From CAZVRZ01 sp964629965 (GTDB lineage: Bacteria > Chloroflexota > Anaerolineae > Anaerolineales > UBA4823): a DNA stretch of 39,831 bases. The position numbers and the translations under genes were made by a program. The stretch covers positions 1 through 39,831 of the forward strand of contig CAZVRZ010000033.1 of the NCBI GenBank assembly GCA_964629965.1, read 5' to 3'. Of the stretch, positions 17,162 through 24,926 are shown piece after piece. Within the stretch, counting starts at the first letter, position 1. The number at the start of each line of letters is the position of its first letter. Below the pieces are notes generated by a model that worked only from the letters and a program-made list of their open reading frames with translations, was not told the DNA's origin and searched no databases.

Positions 17162-18184
17162 CTTCCTCAAGACCTGCACTATCCCCATCGAAGCCGCCAT
17201 TTCCAAGAGGAACCTCGCCACTGGCTGCATGCTGACGAACGGCAGCTTCTATCTCACCAGAAAGGGTTGCGTTCTGGCGCAGATAATCCTTGGCATTTTC
17301 CCTTCCTTGACCCAGGCGTAGATCTCCATAAGAATAAAAAGCACCGCGCTTGGTGACGATTTCCATTCCAGTTGCCAGGTCGAGCAGGTNNNNNNNNNNG
17401 CAACTTTGTTCTTGACCACTCGCACGCGGGTGCGATTACCGATAATATCGGAGCCCAGTTTGATCGATTGAATGCGGCGCACATCCAGGCGCACTGAAGC
17501 ATAGAACTTGAGTGCCATGCCGCCCGTGGTCGTTTCAGGATTGCCGAACATGACACCAATCTTCTGGCGTAATTGATTGGTGAACACTACCGCGGTATTG
17601 GTCTGCTTGATCGCCCCCGATAGCTTACGCAGCGCCTGGGACATCAAACGAGCCTGCATACCCATGGGAGAATCTCCCATATCGCCTTCGATCTCGGCCC
17701 GTGGCACCAAAGCTGCAACCGAGTCGATCACTACGATTTCGATTGCGCCGGAACGGACCAGCGTTTCAGTAATTTCTAATGCCTGCTCGCCGGTATCGGG
17801 CTGGGAAATGAGCAATTCGTCCACATTTACACCACACCGCGAGGCATACAATGGATCCAAAGCGTGTTCCATGTCGATAAAAGCACAGGTACCACCTAAT
17901 TTTTGAGCTTCCGCTACAATGTGCTGGCAAATCGTGGTCTTTCCGGAAGACTCAGGCCCATAGATTTCGGTGATCCGCCCACGCGGGATGCCGCCTATCC
18001 CCAAGGCAATATCGAGAGACAGTGCCCCCGTTGGGATCGACTCCACCAGCATATGGTGAGCCTGACCCAGGCGCATAATCGAGCCATCGCCATAACGCTT
18101 AGTAATATCTCCAAGCGCCTTGTCCAGCGCGACCTGGCGAGCGCCACCAACTTCACCGTCCATTACAACGTTTTTCTTAGCCAT
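17151..18184 (-). CDS. recA: RecA recombinase (interrupted by an assembly gap)
   Basis: The homologous-recombination and SOS co-protease RecA. Walker A is GPESSGKTT at residues 76-84. Strings such as FIDMEHALDP, VVIDSVAALVPRAEIEGDMGD and the L2-region FTNQLRQKIGVMFGNPETTTGG are plain. The 5' part is readable to residue 261 (NKV), then 10 N, then the other frame resumes LLDLATGMEIVTKRG through GDLRLGQGRENAK to an acidic tail. Comparison with RecA suggests about 20 whole residues are missing, so the intact protein would be about 360 residues. The ATG at 18184 is preferred over an in-frame GTG 9 bases upstream, because AGGAG lies 8 bases before the ATG and overlaps the GTG. The frame break is an assembly artefact, not a mutation. 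Confidence 0.95.
17390..17399. other. Assembly gap (10 N) inside recA
   Basis: The conserved RecA stretch between NKVA and [D/E]LLDLA is missing. From the usual spacing about 62 bases should be here, which also satisfies the frame requirement (2 modulo 3). The 10 N are therefore a placeholder. The two apparent open frames on either side are halves of one recA gene. Confidence 0.85.
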
Positions 18185-18251
18185 CCAAAACACTCCTGTA
18201 CAATTTCTATTATAATGATTGAGTCTATTCCTTGACCACTGAGGTTTACTT

Positions 18252-18279
18252 AGTTTAGCACGAATGTTCTACTTGTCAA
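18252..18279 (-). promoter_or_regulatory. recA promoter with LexA-like box in the spacer
   Basis: On the minus strand: a perfect -35 TTGACA (18279-18274), a 16-base spacer, then -10 TAAACT (18257-18252). Inside the spacer is GAAC-ATTC-GTGC (18269-18258), one mismatch from the GAAC-N4-GTTC palindrome bound by LexA in Gram-positive bacteria. Transcription would start near 18245, giving a leader of about 60 bases. A second TATAAT at 18214-18209 lacks a good -35. The LexA assignment is inference. Confidence 0.65.
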
Positions 18280-18285
18280 GAGGCT

Positions 18286-19458
18286 TCAATTTCCAACGGG
18301 TTCAGGAATGAAATCTGCACCCGGAAGAGGCGGCATCTCCACTTCAAATCCGTATCTACCATAAAAATAGAAATAAGAGACATTTCCTGCTTTTATTTCA
18401 ATCTCTTGCGCGTAATACACTCCCGCATAATCGATACGGATATTATACCTGCCCGCAGGAAGATCACCTACAACAACATTCTCCTGGTAATAGGGGTCAC
18501 TGTTCGTAGCCCCCGTACCATAGGTGCGCGAGAACCAGTTTTGCCCGCTGCTCACAGAGGTGACAATGATAGGTAGTTTGGTCACCGGTTGATAGCTAGA
18601 ATCCAGGATTTTCCCGGCCAGGATGCCCCATCCTTGAGGCGGCGACAACCATAGTTCTGGATTGCGAGTATTGAAAAAGGTATTCTCATCCAGACGAACT
18701 TCAAAGTGCAGGTGAGGACCGGTTACAAAACCGGTTTGACCCACCAAGCCAACCACTTCTCCAGTATCCACATGTTGTCCCTGGACAACTTTCATTTCAT
18801 CCAGGTGACCATAAACCGTGTACAAGGGCAGACCCTGGTAGCCAAAATCATGGCGGATGGTCACCGCCAGGCCATAAGGATCGCTTTCATCATTACCGCC
18901 ACGATAAACGCCATATCCTGCCCAGATTACCTTCCCCGGACCCACAGCCAGCACAGGTGTTCCTTTAGCAGCAGGGATGTCAACACCTGTGTGTACCTGG
19001 TCCTCAAAGAAAACGCCTCCGTAACGATAATTCTGTTCGGGCCAATTGATCTCGTCAGCCGCAATGGGCCGGGCAAAATAAAAATGATCATATGGCGTTG
19101 GTGCCCAGGGAATTGGGTAGAGTGGAGGCCTCCACGCAGACACAGGCTTTGGGACAGAGGTAGGAAAAACAAAACGCAGCGGATCTGGTAATGGAGTAGC
19201 AGGTAGTACCAAGTCAACCGTCTCGGTGATCAGTACATCATCCATTGATAAAACTGCCGTTGGAACAACAACACCCAGAAATTCGGTCTCCCGAATCATC
19301 GCCTGAGTTTGCATTAATAGAGGTGAAACTGATGGTGTTACTACCAGGGCAGCCGGTATATCCGTCCCAGATTGCAAGCCTTTAAGAGATTGGCAGGCAG
19401 ATAAACTGATAAATATCAGCAGCCAGGCCAAGATCGTACTTTTCCACTTGCGATTCAC
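18286..19458 (-). CDS. M23-family peptidase lipoprotein (LytM-like)
   Basis: A 390-residue lipoprotein with a LytM-type metallopeptidase domain that would cut peptidoglycan cross-bridges or regulate such cutting. Signal peptide with lipobox LSAC (Cys22); a linker of about 100 residues; the M23 domain at about 145-265 with zinc ligands His156 and Asp160 (HTGVD) and the HLHF motif (His249, His251), plus YGHL at 217-219, so the site looks intact. The last 120 residues form a beta-rich domain of the carboxypeptidase-regulatory or Ig type. The frame is open back to 19770 but that part runs through the low-complexity end of the preceding gene. The GTG at 19458, with GAAGGA about 11 bases upstream, opens a clean signal peptide. 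It lies 17 bases downstream of the beta-propeller gene, probably in one operon. Confidence 0.87.
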   Translation of the reverse strand: MNRKWKSTILAWLLIFISLSACQSLKGLQSGTDIPAALVVTPSVSPLLMQTQAMIRETEFLGVVVPTAVLSMDDVLITETVDLVLPATPLPDPLRFVFPTSVPKPVSAWRPPLYPIPWAPTPYDHFYFARPIAADEINWPEQNYRYGGVFFEDQVHTGVDIPAAKGTPVLAVGPGKVIWAGYGVYRGGNDESDPYGLAVTIRHDFGYQGLPLYTVYGHLDEMKVVQGQHVDTGEVVGLVGQTGFVTGPHLHFEVRLDENTFFNTRNPELWLSPPQGWGILAGKILDSSYQPVTKLPIIVTSVSSGQNWFSRTYGTGATNSDPYYQENVVVGDLPAGRYNIRIDYAGVYYAQEIEIKAGNVSYFYFYGRYGFEVEMPPLPGADFIPEPVGN

Positions 19459-19475
19459 GGTACAAAAATCCTTCT

Positions 19476-21578
19476 CTACCAAAAGGCAGTGGGAGAAATC
19501 GGCGGGGCGGTTTGGGTCGGGGTGCGGGATGGGCGCGGAGTTCGAGATGGAGTAGGCGTGATCGATGGTATGGGCGTTACGGTGGGTGTTTCTGAAGGAG
19601 GCAGTGTTTGTGTGATCGGTGTCAAAGTCGGTCGCGGTGTGAGGGTAACAGTGGGTGTTGGCGATTGATACCAGCGCGGGGTTCGTGTGGGAGTGATTGT
19701 TGGAGGAATAATGGGCGTTGGTGTAACCATAATCTCCGGTGGATACAATTCCAACATCGCCGATCGCCAATCCAGCCCCTGGGTAAAGGCAAACTCATTA
19801 AAACGCGCTGCCGGATACGAGGCGCGCCAGGTAGAGAGAGCTGGCAGCCGCTCCCAGCCAAATGCCGCCGCATATTCCGTCAAATCAAACCAATATCCCG
19901 GCAGAATCTCATCGTTCAAGAGGCCTCCCTGCTCATAAGCACTGGGATTGCCTTCAAACCGCCCACTGAAATCCCAGCTCGGCTCACGCAATGGCAATCC
20001 AACCGAGCCATCCTGGTAACGCGCCCGAATATATAATCGCCAGTACGTTTGAGTACCATAATCTTCTCGCACCACCAACAACCAACCGGCGTTCATGGGC
20101 ACCGTGGTAGCCGCGAACGCGCGGCCGGTATATAGCCAATCATCTGCCATACCTGGGTCGAGGGGCGCGGTCAACGGCACGTAAGCATTCTCCAGGGTAG
20201 ACAAGTAATCCCAACCAATCCTATCTGCCAGGCTATGCCGTAAAAACTGGTATGATTCATCTGCCATATCATGCAAGAACGGCTGAGGAGCCTGTACGTC
20301 ATCCAATTCCACTACCCTCTGGCGACCAGAAGGAATATCCGTTCCTTGAGATAAACGCGGCAGCCATAGGGGGGTTGGAGTAAACCTCATGGCTTGCAAG
20401 TAAGGATCGCGCAGAGGCAGAGACAATGCAGGAACTCCCCAGGTTAGCCCATGCACCCACCCAGGCATAGCCAGGGGCGGCAATGCCAAACCGGTGGGGC
20501 TAACTAGATAGGAAACCAAATATTGTTGGTTAGGAGAATCAAGCACGGATAACAATTGACTGCCATCGGGGCTCCACAGAGGGCAATCACCGCTGGCCAG
20601 GTAATGCACATCGAATCCATCCAGGTAGGGCCGGCGCACATACAGATTGTGATACCCATCCTTTACACCTGCCCAGGCAAGGCTCTGCCCATCTGGCGAC
20701 CAGGCAGGGCAGCGTTCTACCTGATTTCGATCGAGGCTGATATTAGCATACAACGTTTCGTCAGCCTGATCCAGATCTGCCACCCAGATCTCCGGTTCAC
20801 CGCTGCGATTCGACACAAAGGCAATCTGCCTACCCAGCGGTGACCAAACCGGCGAATGATCTGCTCCAGGATGGCGTGTCAATGGGAGCGGCTCCTGGGC
20901 ACCATCCGCCGATCTGATCACGATATCCAAGTTCCCAGATGAGTAGGTTTCATACACCATCCAAAGCCCATCCGGCGACCAGCCAGGTGCGCCATCAAAT
21001 GCCTGGTCATTGGTTAACGTCTCAATCTTGCCGCTGGATAATTCCAAGATGTAAATATCCCAATATCCATTACGGTTTGAGGCAAATGCCACATTACGCC
21101 CGTCTGGACTCAGAGACGGATCAATATCATCCCATGGTCCATAGGTCAGGCGCATCAGTGGATAGGCTGATTCTTGGCCGTAAATCTGCGGCTGGTATAG
21201 AAACAGATGCGATCGGTCGCCTTCCTGCATCGATAAGATCAGATAGTCCGATCGCGCCACAGCAGGCATGGAGGCAGACTCCGGTTTCTTAGTAGGTGTT
21301 TCTGTGGGTGTTTGGGTCCAGGTAGGAGAAAGCGTTGCCGTTAGTTCAGGCAAAGGGCTGGGTGTTTCGGTGGCTGCCGTAGGGCTGGCAATCATAGCCG
21401 AGAACCACTTAACCAATTGCTGGCTCTTTAACATTGGCCATACCAGCGCCGCCAGCACCAATACATTGATCAGCAACAGCAAGATAACTCCTCCAGGAGT
21501 GAGGCGCAGGCTCCACGCACGCTTACGACGCGAGCGCGCCGGACGTGAAGGAGGAACAGGTTCAACGGGTGAATTCAT
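19476..21578 (-). CDS. Membrane-anchored PD40/TolB-like beta-propeller protein with Thr/Pro-rich tail
   Basis: A 700-residue envelope protein of unknown function. A basic N-terminus (RSRRKR) precedes one membrane segment at about 29-50, so the rest is outside. A Thr/Pro-rich linker (about 70-105) leads to a beta-propeller (about 105-420) made of PD40/TolB repeats, visible as repeated SPDG-type turns (SLSPDGRN, WSPDGLW, WSPDGQS, WSPDGSQ) and SNRNG/SNRSG. A second globular region follows at about 420-610 that I do not recognise. The last 80 residues are a TPTP-type tail that could cross or attach to the cell wall. It begins 15 bases after the deacetylase stop, with only a weak CAGG ribosome site. 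The neighbouring deacetylase and M23 peptidase suggest a cell-wall or polysaccharide role. Confidence 0.8.
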   Translation of the reverse strand: MNSPVEPVPPSRPARSRRKRAWSLRLTPGGVILLLLINVLVLAALVWPMLKSQQLVKWFSAMIASPTAATETPSPLPELTATLSPTWTQTPTETPTKKPESASMPAVARSDYLILSMQEGDRSHLFLYQPQIYGQESAYPLMRLTYGPWDDIDPSLSPDGRNVAFASNRNGYWDIYILELSSGKIETLTNDQAFDGAPGWSPDGLWMVYETYSSGNLDIVIRSADGAQEPLPLTRHPGADHSPVWSPLGRQIAFVSNRSGEPEIWVADLDQADETLYANISLDRNQVERCPAWSPDGQSLAWAGVKDGYHNLYVRRPYLDGFDVHYLASGDCPLWSPDGSQLLSVLDSPNQQYLVSYLVSPTGLALPPLAMPGWVHGLTWGVPALSLPLRDPYLQAMRFTPTPLWLPRLSQGTDIPSGRQRVVELDDVQAPQPFLHDMADESYQFLRHSLADRIGWDYLSTLENAYVPLTAPLDPGMADDWLYTGRAFAATTVPMNAGWLLVVREDYGTQTYWRLYIRARYQDGSVGLPLREPSWDFSGRFEGNPSAYEQGGLLNDEILPGYWFDLTEYAAAFGWERLPALSTWRASYPAARFNEFAFTQGLDWRSAMLELYPPEIMVTPTPIIPPTITPTRTPRWYQSPTPTVTLTPRPTLTPITQTLPPSETPTVTPIPSITPTPSRTPRPSRTPTQTAPPISPTAFW

Positions 21579-21593
21579 ATATATGCCTGCGCA

Positions 21594-22358
21594 TTAATCC
21601 GGGCAATAAAACTGGCGGCCTTGATCGACATACGGTGTACAACTCCAGGGAGGGTCAGGCGCCAGGCTAATTTCATATAGAGTCGAAAGTGTTACCACCT
21701 GCACATGCTTACGCTTTAATACCGGCATGAACGCATGCGAACTTCCAACATCTGGATTACGAATATGCAGCAGAGCAATATCACCATTTTCCAATCCTTT
21801 GACTCTGCGCACAGCCTCATCAGACTCTACCCCCCAATTAACAGACCACATGGCAATCACCCAGCTCTGCAACTTGCACAACCGCAAAAACGAATAGCTC
21901 CTTTCGCCATAGGGCGGCCGGGCAAATTTCACGACATATGGTTCGCCAACAGCCTTTTCCAAAGCTTTCTGCCAGCGTGCATAATCATCCAGGAATCCAT
22001 CCAGCGACAGCTCTTTAGGGCGGATATGATCGAAGCTGTGATAACCAATTTCATGCCCCTGTGCAACCAGGCGTTTCCAGATTTCGGCATCCTTAGCAGA
22101 TGTATTCTGCAAGGCGACGCCGGTAGGAAAGAAAGTCACCCGAAAATCCGGATAACCTTCTAGCAGTTTCTCTAAATCCACCAACTCATCAAATTTGTAG
22201 CAATCATCATAGGTCAGAGCAATCGCTTTAACAGTGCGTTTCCCATGCCATAATATAGGTGGAAGTTTCATAGCGGCCTGAGCCGGTTCAGCCACGGTAA
22301 ATACCAGGCCACCCAGAGCGGCGAAAGAGATCTTTAAGAAGTCCCTGCGATTGAGCAT
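21594..22358 (-). CDS. Polysaccharide deacetylase (NodB homology domain) with Tat-like signal
   Basis: A 254-residue member of the carbohydrate esterase 4 family. The N-terminus NRRDFLK followed by a hydrophobic stretch looks like a Tat signal peptide. The NodB motifs are present: TYDD (usually TFDD, here with Phe to Tyr, and Cys replacing the following Gly), the metal-binding HSFDH at about residue 109, and RPPYG at about 150. It should remove acetyl groups from a cell-wall or capsular glycan outside the membrane. The ATG at 22358 is chosen over an in-frame GTG at 22364 because AGG sits 6 bases ahead of the ATG. It is the first gene of the three-gene envelope operon. Substrate unknown. Confidence 0.85.
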   Translation of the reverse strand: MLNRRDFLKISFAALGGLVFTVAEPAQAAMKLPPILWHGKRTVKAIALTYDDCYKFDELVDLEKLLEGYPDFRVTFFPTGVALQNTSAKDAEIWKRLVAQGHEIGYHSFDHIRPKELSLDGFLDDYARWQKALEKAVGEPYVVKFARPPYGERSYSFLRLCKLQSWVIAMWSVNWGVESDEAVRRVKGLENGDIALLHIRNPDVGSSHAFMPVLKRKHVQVVTLSTLYEISLAPDPPWSCTPYVDQGRQFYCPD

Positions 22359-22428
22359 AAACACCTGCTCTACAATTCTACTACAGGAAGTTTAATACAC
22401 CCCCTACGTAATTGCAAATTCCACCGGT

Positions 22429-23748
22429 TTATCTGATCTTGCGACACTCCATATAAAAACGCTTCTCCTCAGCTTCACCCAACGAAAAAGCTTTTCGAGG
22501 CATAGCTCCATCCAAGACGATCATTCTGAAAAATTCATCCTTATTTGTTTTGGGTAAATAAAAACCAATATTCCCAGGTTGAACACCCAAAGAGGTCACC
22601 GCGTTTTTCCCGTGAACATAATCGATCCGTTCTGCTCCGCCGGATGCGATGAATTCGTCAAGGAAATTTTGCAATGTTCCAACAGCCATGGTGGAAACAG
22701 GGTTAGATATCTCCAGAGTCTTGCAGCCTTCGGCCGTTACCAGCCCCACCCGCTGGACCGACCCCACATTCTCTTCGATCATGGCAACCATTTGATTAAC
22801 ATCCTGGCAAGGCAGCAAGCGCATTCCATCTCCAAAAGATTGCTGCAGAGCCACCCAAAAATCTTTTTTCTTATGAAACATCACCCGATGAATTGGTTCA
22901 AAAACCAACGCCGGATCGTGAATATTAACGATCTCAACCAGGGCATAACGAGCTGGATGATCCATCTCCACTGTTGGCTTGATTTGTTCCCAGAACGCCC
23001 GCGCAGCAGCCAATGAATGGTTGCCATCACCCATTGCAAACAATAATATTTGTTGGTTATCATCTACACCATAACGCTTCCTAAACGCTGATGGATCAGC
23101 CAGGGCTCGCAGTGCGCGAATCACATTCTCTTCCAATACCGGATCCTTCACTCTATATGCCCGCAAGTGACCACTACCCAACATCAACTCAAAATCATAC
23201 AAGGGCTCCAGGCGATCCTTTGCTGCCGTAACCGGCTCGATCACAGTTTTCTCAGGGTCATCGAACAGCACCATTGTATGCGGCAATTCCAGCCATGCGC
23301 CTTGACGAACCCTCATACGCGAAGGCAGTCTTTCCAGGATGGTATCCTCTGTAGCACGAATCAGGCTCTGGGAGTTCTTATTGTAATCATACTTGTCCAA
23401 ATCCAGGCAAACCATCAATCCTTGGCGCGTCTTTCCATTCACCTGACGTTCTATAAGGATCAAGCCTTCTTTTTCATACAGGACATCTTGCTCAAGATAG
23501 GCTTGCATATCGGAATGGATCTGGTCAATGCGTTGTTCTACTCCAGGTTGGGTCAGATAAATTTCTGGCAAGAACAAGTGAAGTGTAGAGAAAGTACCCG
23601 CCGCCAGATCTTCTACTTTTTGCCAGTAGTCAGGTTGCGAGGTAAATTGATCGCAGGCGATCACTGCCCAACGAGAAAGGTCAACCCGTTGGGTTGGCAG
23701 TAACACTTGCGGGATATGTACACCAATATCCTCAAAGGTTCTTGGCAT
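22429..23748 (-). CDS. DUF1015 family protein
   Basis: A 439-residue soluble protein of the uncharacterised DUF1015 family. Family strings are WAVIACDQFTSQPDYW near residue 27, LPHTMVLFDDPE, and GDGNHSLAAARAFW near 240, whose His is well conserved and may be catalytic. Length is normal. The ATG has AGGGTGA about 7 bases upstream. It lies 116 bases from the upstream degV gene, with an 8-bp inverted repeat and a TATAAA in the gap, so it probably has its own promoter. Its biochemical role is not known to me. Confidence 0.85.
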   Translation of the reverse strand: MPRTFEDIGVHIPQVLLPTQRVDLSRWAVIACDQFTSQPDYWQKVEDLAAGTFSTLHLFLPEIYLTQPGVEQRIDQIHSDMQAYLEQDVLYEKEGLILIERQVNGKTRQGLMVCLDLDKYDYNKNSQSLIRATEDTILERLPSRMRVRQGAWLELPHTMVLFDDPEKTVIEPVTAAKDRLEPLYDFELMLGSGHLRAYRVKDPVLEENVIRALRALADPSAFRKRYGVDDNQQILLFAMGDGNHSLAAARAFWEQIKPTVEMDHPARYALVEIVNIHDPALVFEPIHRVMFHKKKDFWVALQQSFGDGMRLLPCQDVNQMVAMIEENVGSVQRVGLVTAEGCKTLEISNPVSTMAVGTLQNFLDEFIASGGAERIDYVHGKNAVTSLGVQPGNIGFYLPKTNKDEFFRMIVLDGAMPRKAFSLGEAEEKRFYMECRKIR

Positions 23749-23783
23749 TCAGTTTCACCCTATAAGAAGTTTGTCACAGCAAC

Positions 23784-23827
23784 ATTTTATACCGCCGATA
23801 CAACTCCACATACTCATTCATCGGCGG
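23784..23827. promoter_or_regulatory. Inverted repeat abutting a -10-like element upstream of the DUF1015 gene
   Basis: CCGCCGAT (23792-23799) and ATCGGCGG (23820-23827) are perfect 8-bp arms separated by 20 bases. On the minus strand the inner end is followed at once by TATAAA (23791-23786), a good -10 for the DUF1015 gene 38 bases downstream. No good -35 is seen. The lack of a T-run on either side argues against a terminator and for an operator. Confidence 0.45.
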
Positions 23828-23864
23828 CTGGCTAATTTATGCACCTGCGCATGATAAAAACCCT

Positions 23865-24716
23865 CTAATTTTCGATCATATATGCCAGGCCGAGCGTTCC
23901 AGGACCCACGTGGGTACCGATCACCGGGCTAAGATCAGTTATATATTTTTCTACCAGGTTAAACCGGTGTGCGGCGCGTTCAATGGTATCCTGAGCTTCT
24001 TCGGGAGCCATGGCATTCAAGCAAGACATGCGCAGCGCTTTGGCGCCATTAGTGCGCACGGCAACCAGATCCAACAAACGCGCCAGAGCCTTCTGGCGCG
24101 TCCGCACGCGCTCGACCGCTTCCAGTTTACCATTTTCCAATTCCAGAATGGGTTTAATATTGAGCGCGGAGCCTAAGAAACGAGTTCCACCCCCAATTCG
24201 CCCACCCCGATGCAAGAATTCCAGGGTATCTACGGTAAAAATAACCCCCGTGCGCTCGCGACAACTTTCCACCAACTTTTTACACTCCATCAACGTGGCG
24301 CCTGCTTCAATGGCCCGCGCCGCTTTTAAGACCTGAAACCCCATTCCCATAGTGGTCGAATAGGAATCGACAATTTGGATTGGACTGCCGGCAGGCAGGC
24401 TGGCAACAGCCTGTACCGCAGAGTCGATGGTGCCCGAAAGCTTGGAAGAGATCAAAATGGTTAATATTTCCATGTCTTGATCGAGCAAAGAGCGGTAAAT
24501 TTTCTCAAAGGTGCTGGGAGTTACCTGCGAACTGGATGGCATTACCTTGGCACCTTGCAGGCGTTGATAAAATGCATTTGGCTCGATATCCACGCCATCC
24601 TGGAATGTTTCATCACCCCAAATCAAAATCAAAGGAGCAACGATGATCTGATACTGATCCAACAGGTGCGGGGGAATGTACGCAGTACTGTCGGTAACAA
24701 TAGCTATTTTAGACAT
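23865..24716 (-). CDS. DegV family fatty-acid-binding protein
   Basis: A 283-residue protein of the DegV/FakB family, which carries a fatty acid in a deep pocket, in characterised cases for phosphorylation by the kinase FakA. Conserved features are VTDSTA at residues 7-12, the SSSQVTP segment at about 61-67 with the fatty-acid-head Thr/Ser, ISSKLSGT at about 88-95, and HRGGRIGGG at about 168. Length is normal. GGAGGA lies about 5 bases before the ATG. No FakA-like kinase is in the window. Divergent from ffh. Confidence 0.9.
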   Translation of the reverse strand: MSKIAIVTDSTAYIPPHLLDQYQIIVAPLILIWGDETFQDGVDIEPNAFYQRLQGAKVMPSSSQVTPSTFEKIYRSLLDQDMEILTILISSKLSGTIDSAVQAVASLPAGSPIQIVDSYSTTMGMGFQVLKAARAIEAGATLMECKKLVESCRERTGVIFTVDTLEFLHRGGRIGGGTRFLGSALNIKPILELENGKLEAVERVRTRQKALARLLDLVAVRTNGAKALRMSCLNAMAPEEAQDTIERAAHRFNLVEKYITDLSPVIGTHVGPGTLGLAYMIEN

Positions 24717-24889
24717 GATTCCTCCAAAATACGTTATAAAATTCTATTAGAATAAGACCTATCAGGAAAGTATAAACCCCCTTCACTTCCAAAAGTTACA
24801 GCAGACCAGACATTCAGGGATATGTTATTCCTGCTATCTTTCATCCCCACACTTATTTCAGTTAAGTTTGAGCAACGCCGAAATGCCTC

Positions 24890-24918
24890 TTGACCTTTCC
24901 CGTCTTCCACGCTAAAAT
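24890..24918 (+). promoter_or_regulatory. ffh promoter, predicted leaderless
   Basis: TTGACC (24890-24895), a 17-base spacer and TAAAAT (24913-24918) form a strong promoter. The expected start is about 24925-24927, and the GTG of ffh is at 24927, with no Shine-Dalgarno in front. Confidence 0.7.
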
Positions 24919-24926
24919 GCAGTGCT

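Noticed and set aside
19459..19770. N-terminal extension of the M23 lipoprotein by about 100 residues
   Set aside because: It reads through the low-complexity 3' end of the preceding gene in another frame. The His/Asn/Thr-rich translation is not protein-like, and a proper signal peptide begins at 19458.
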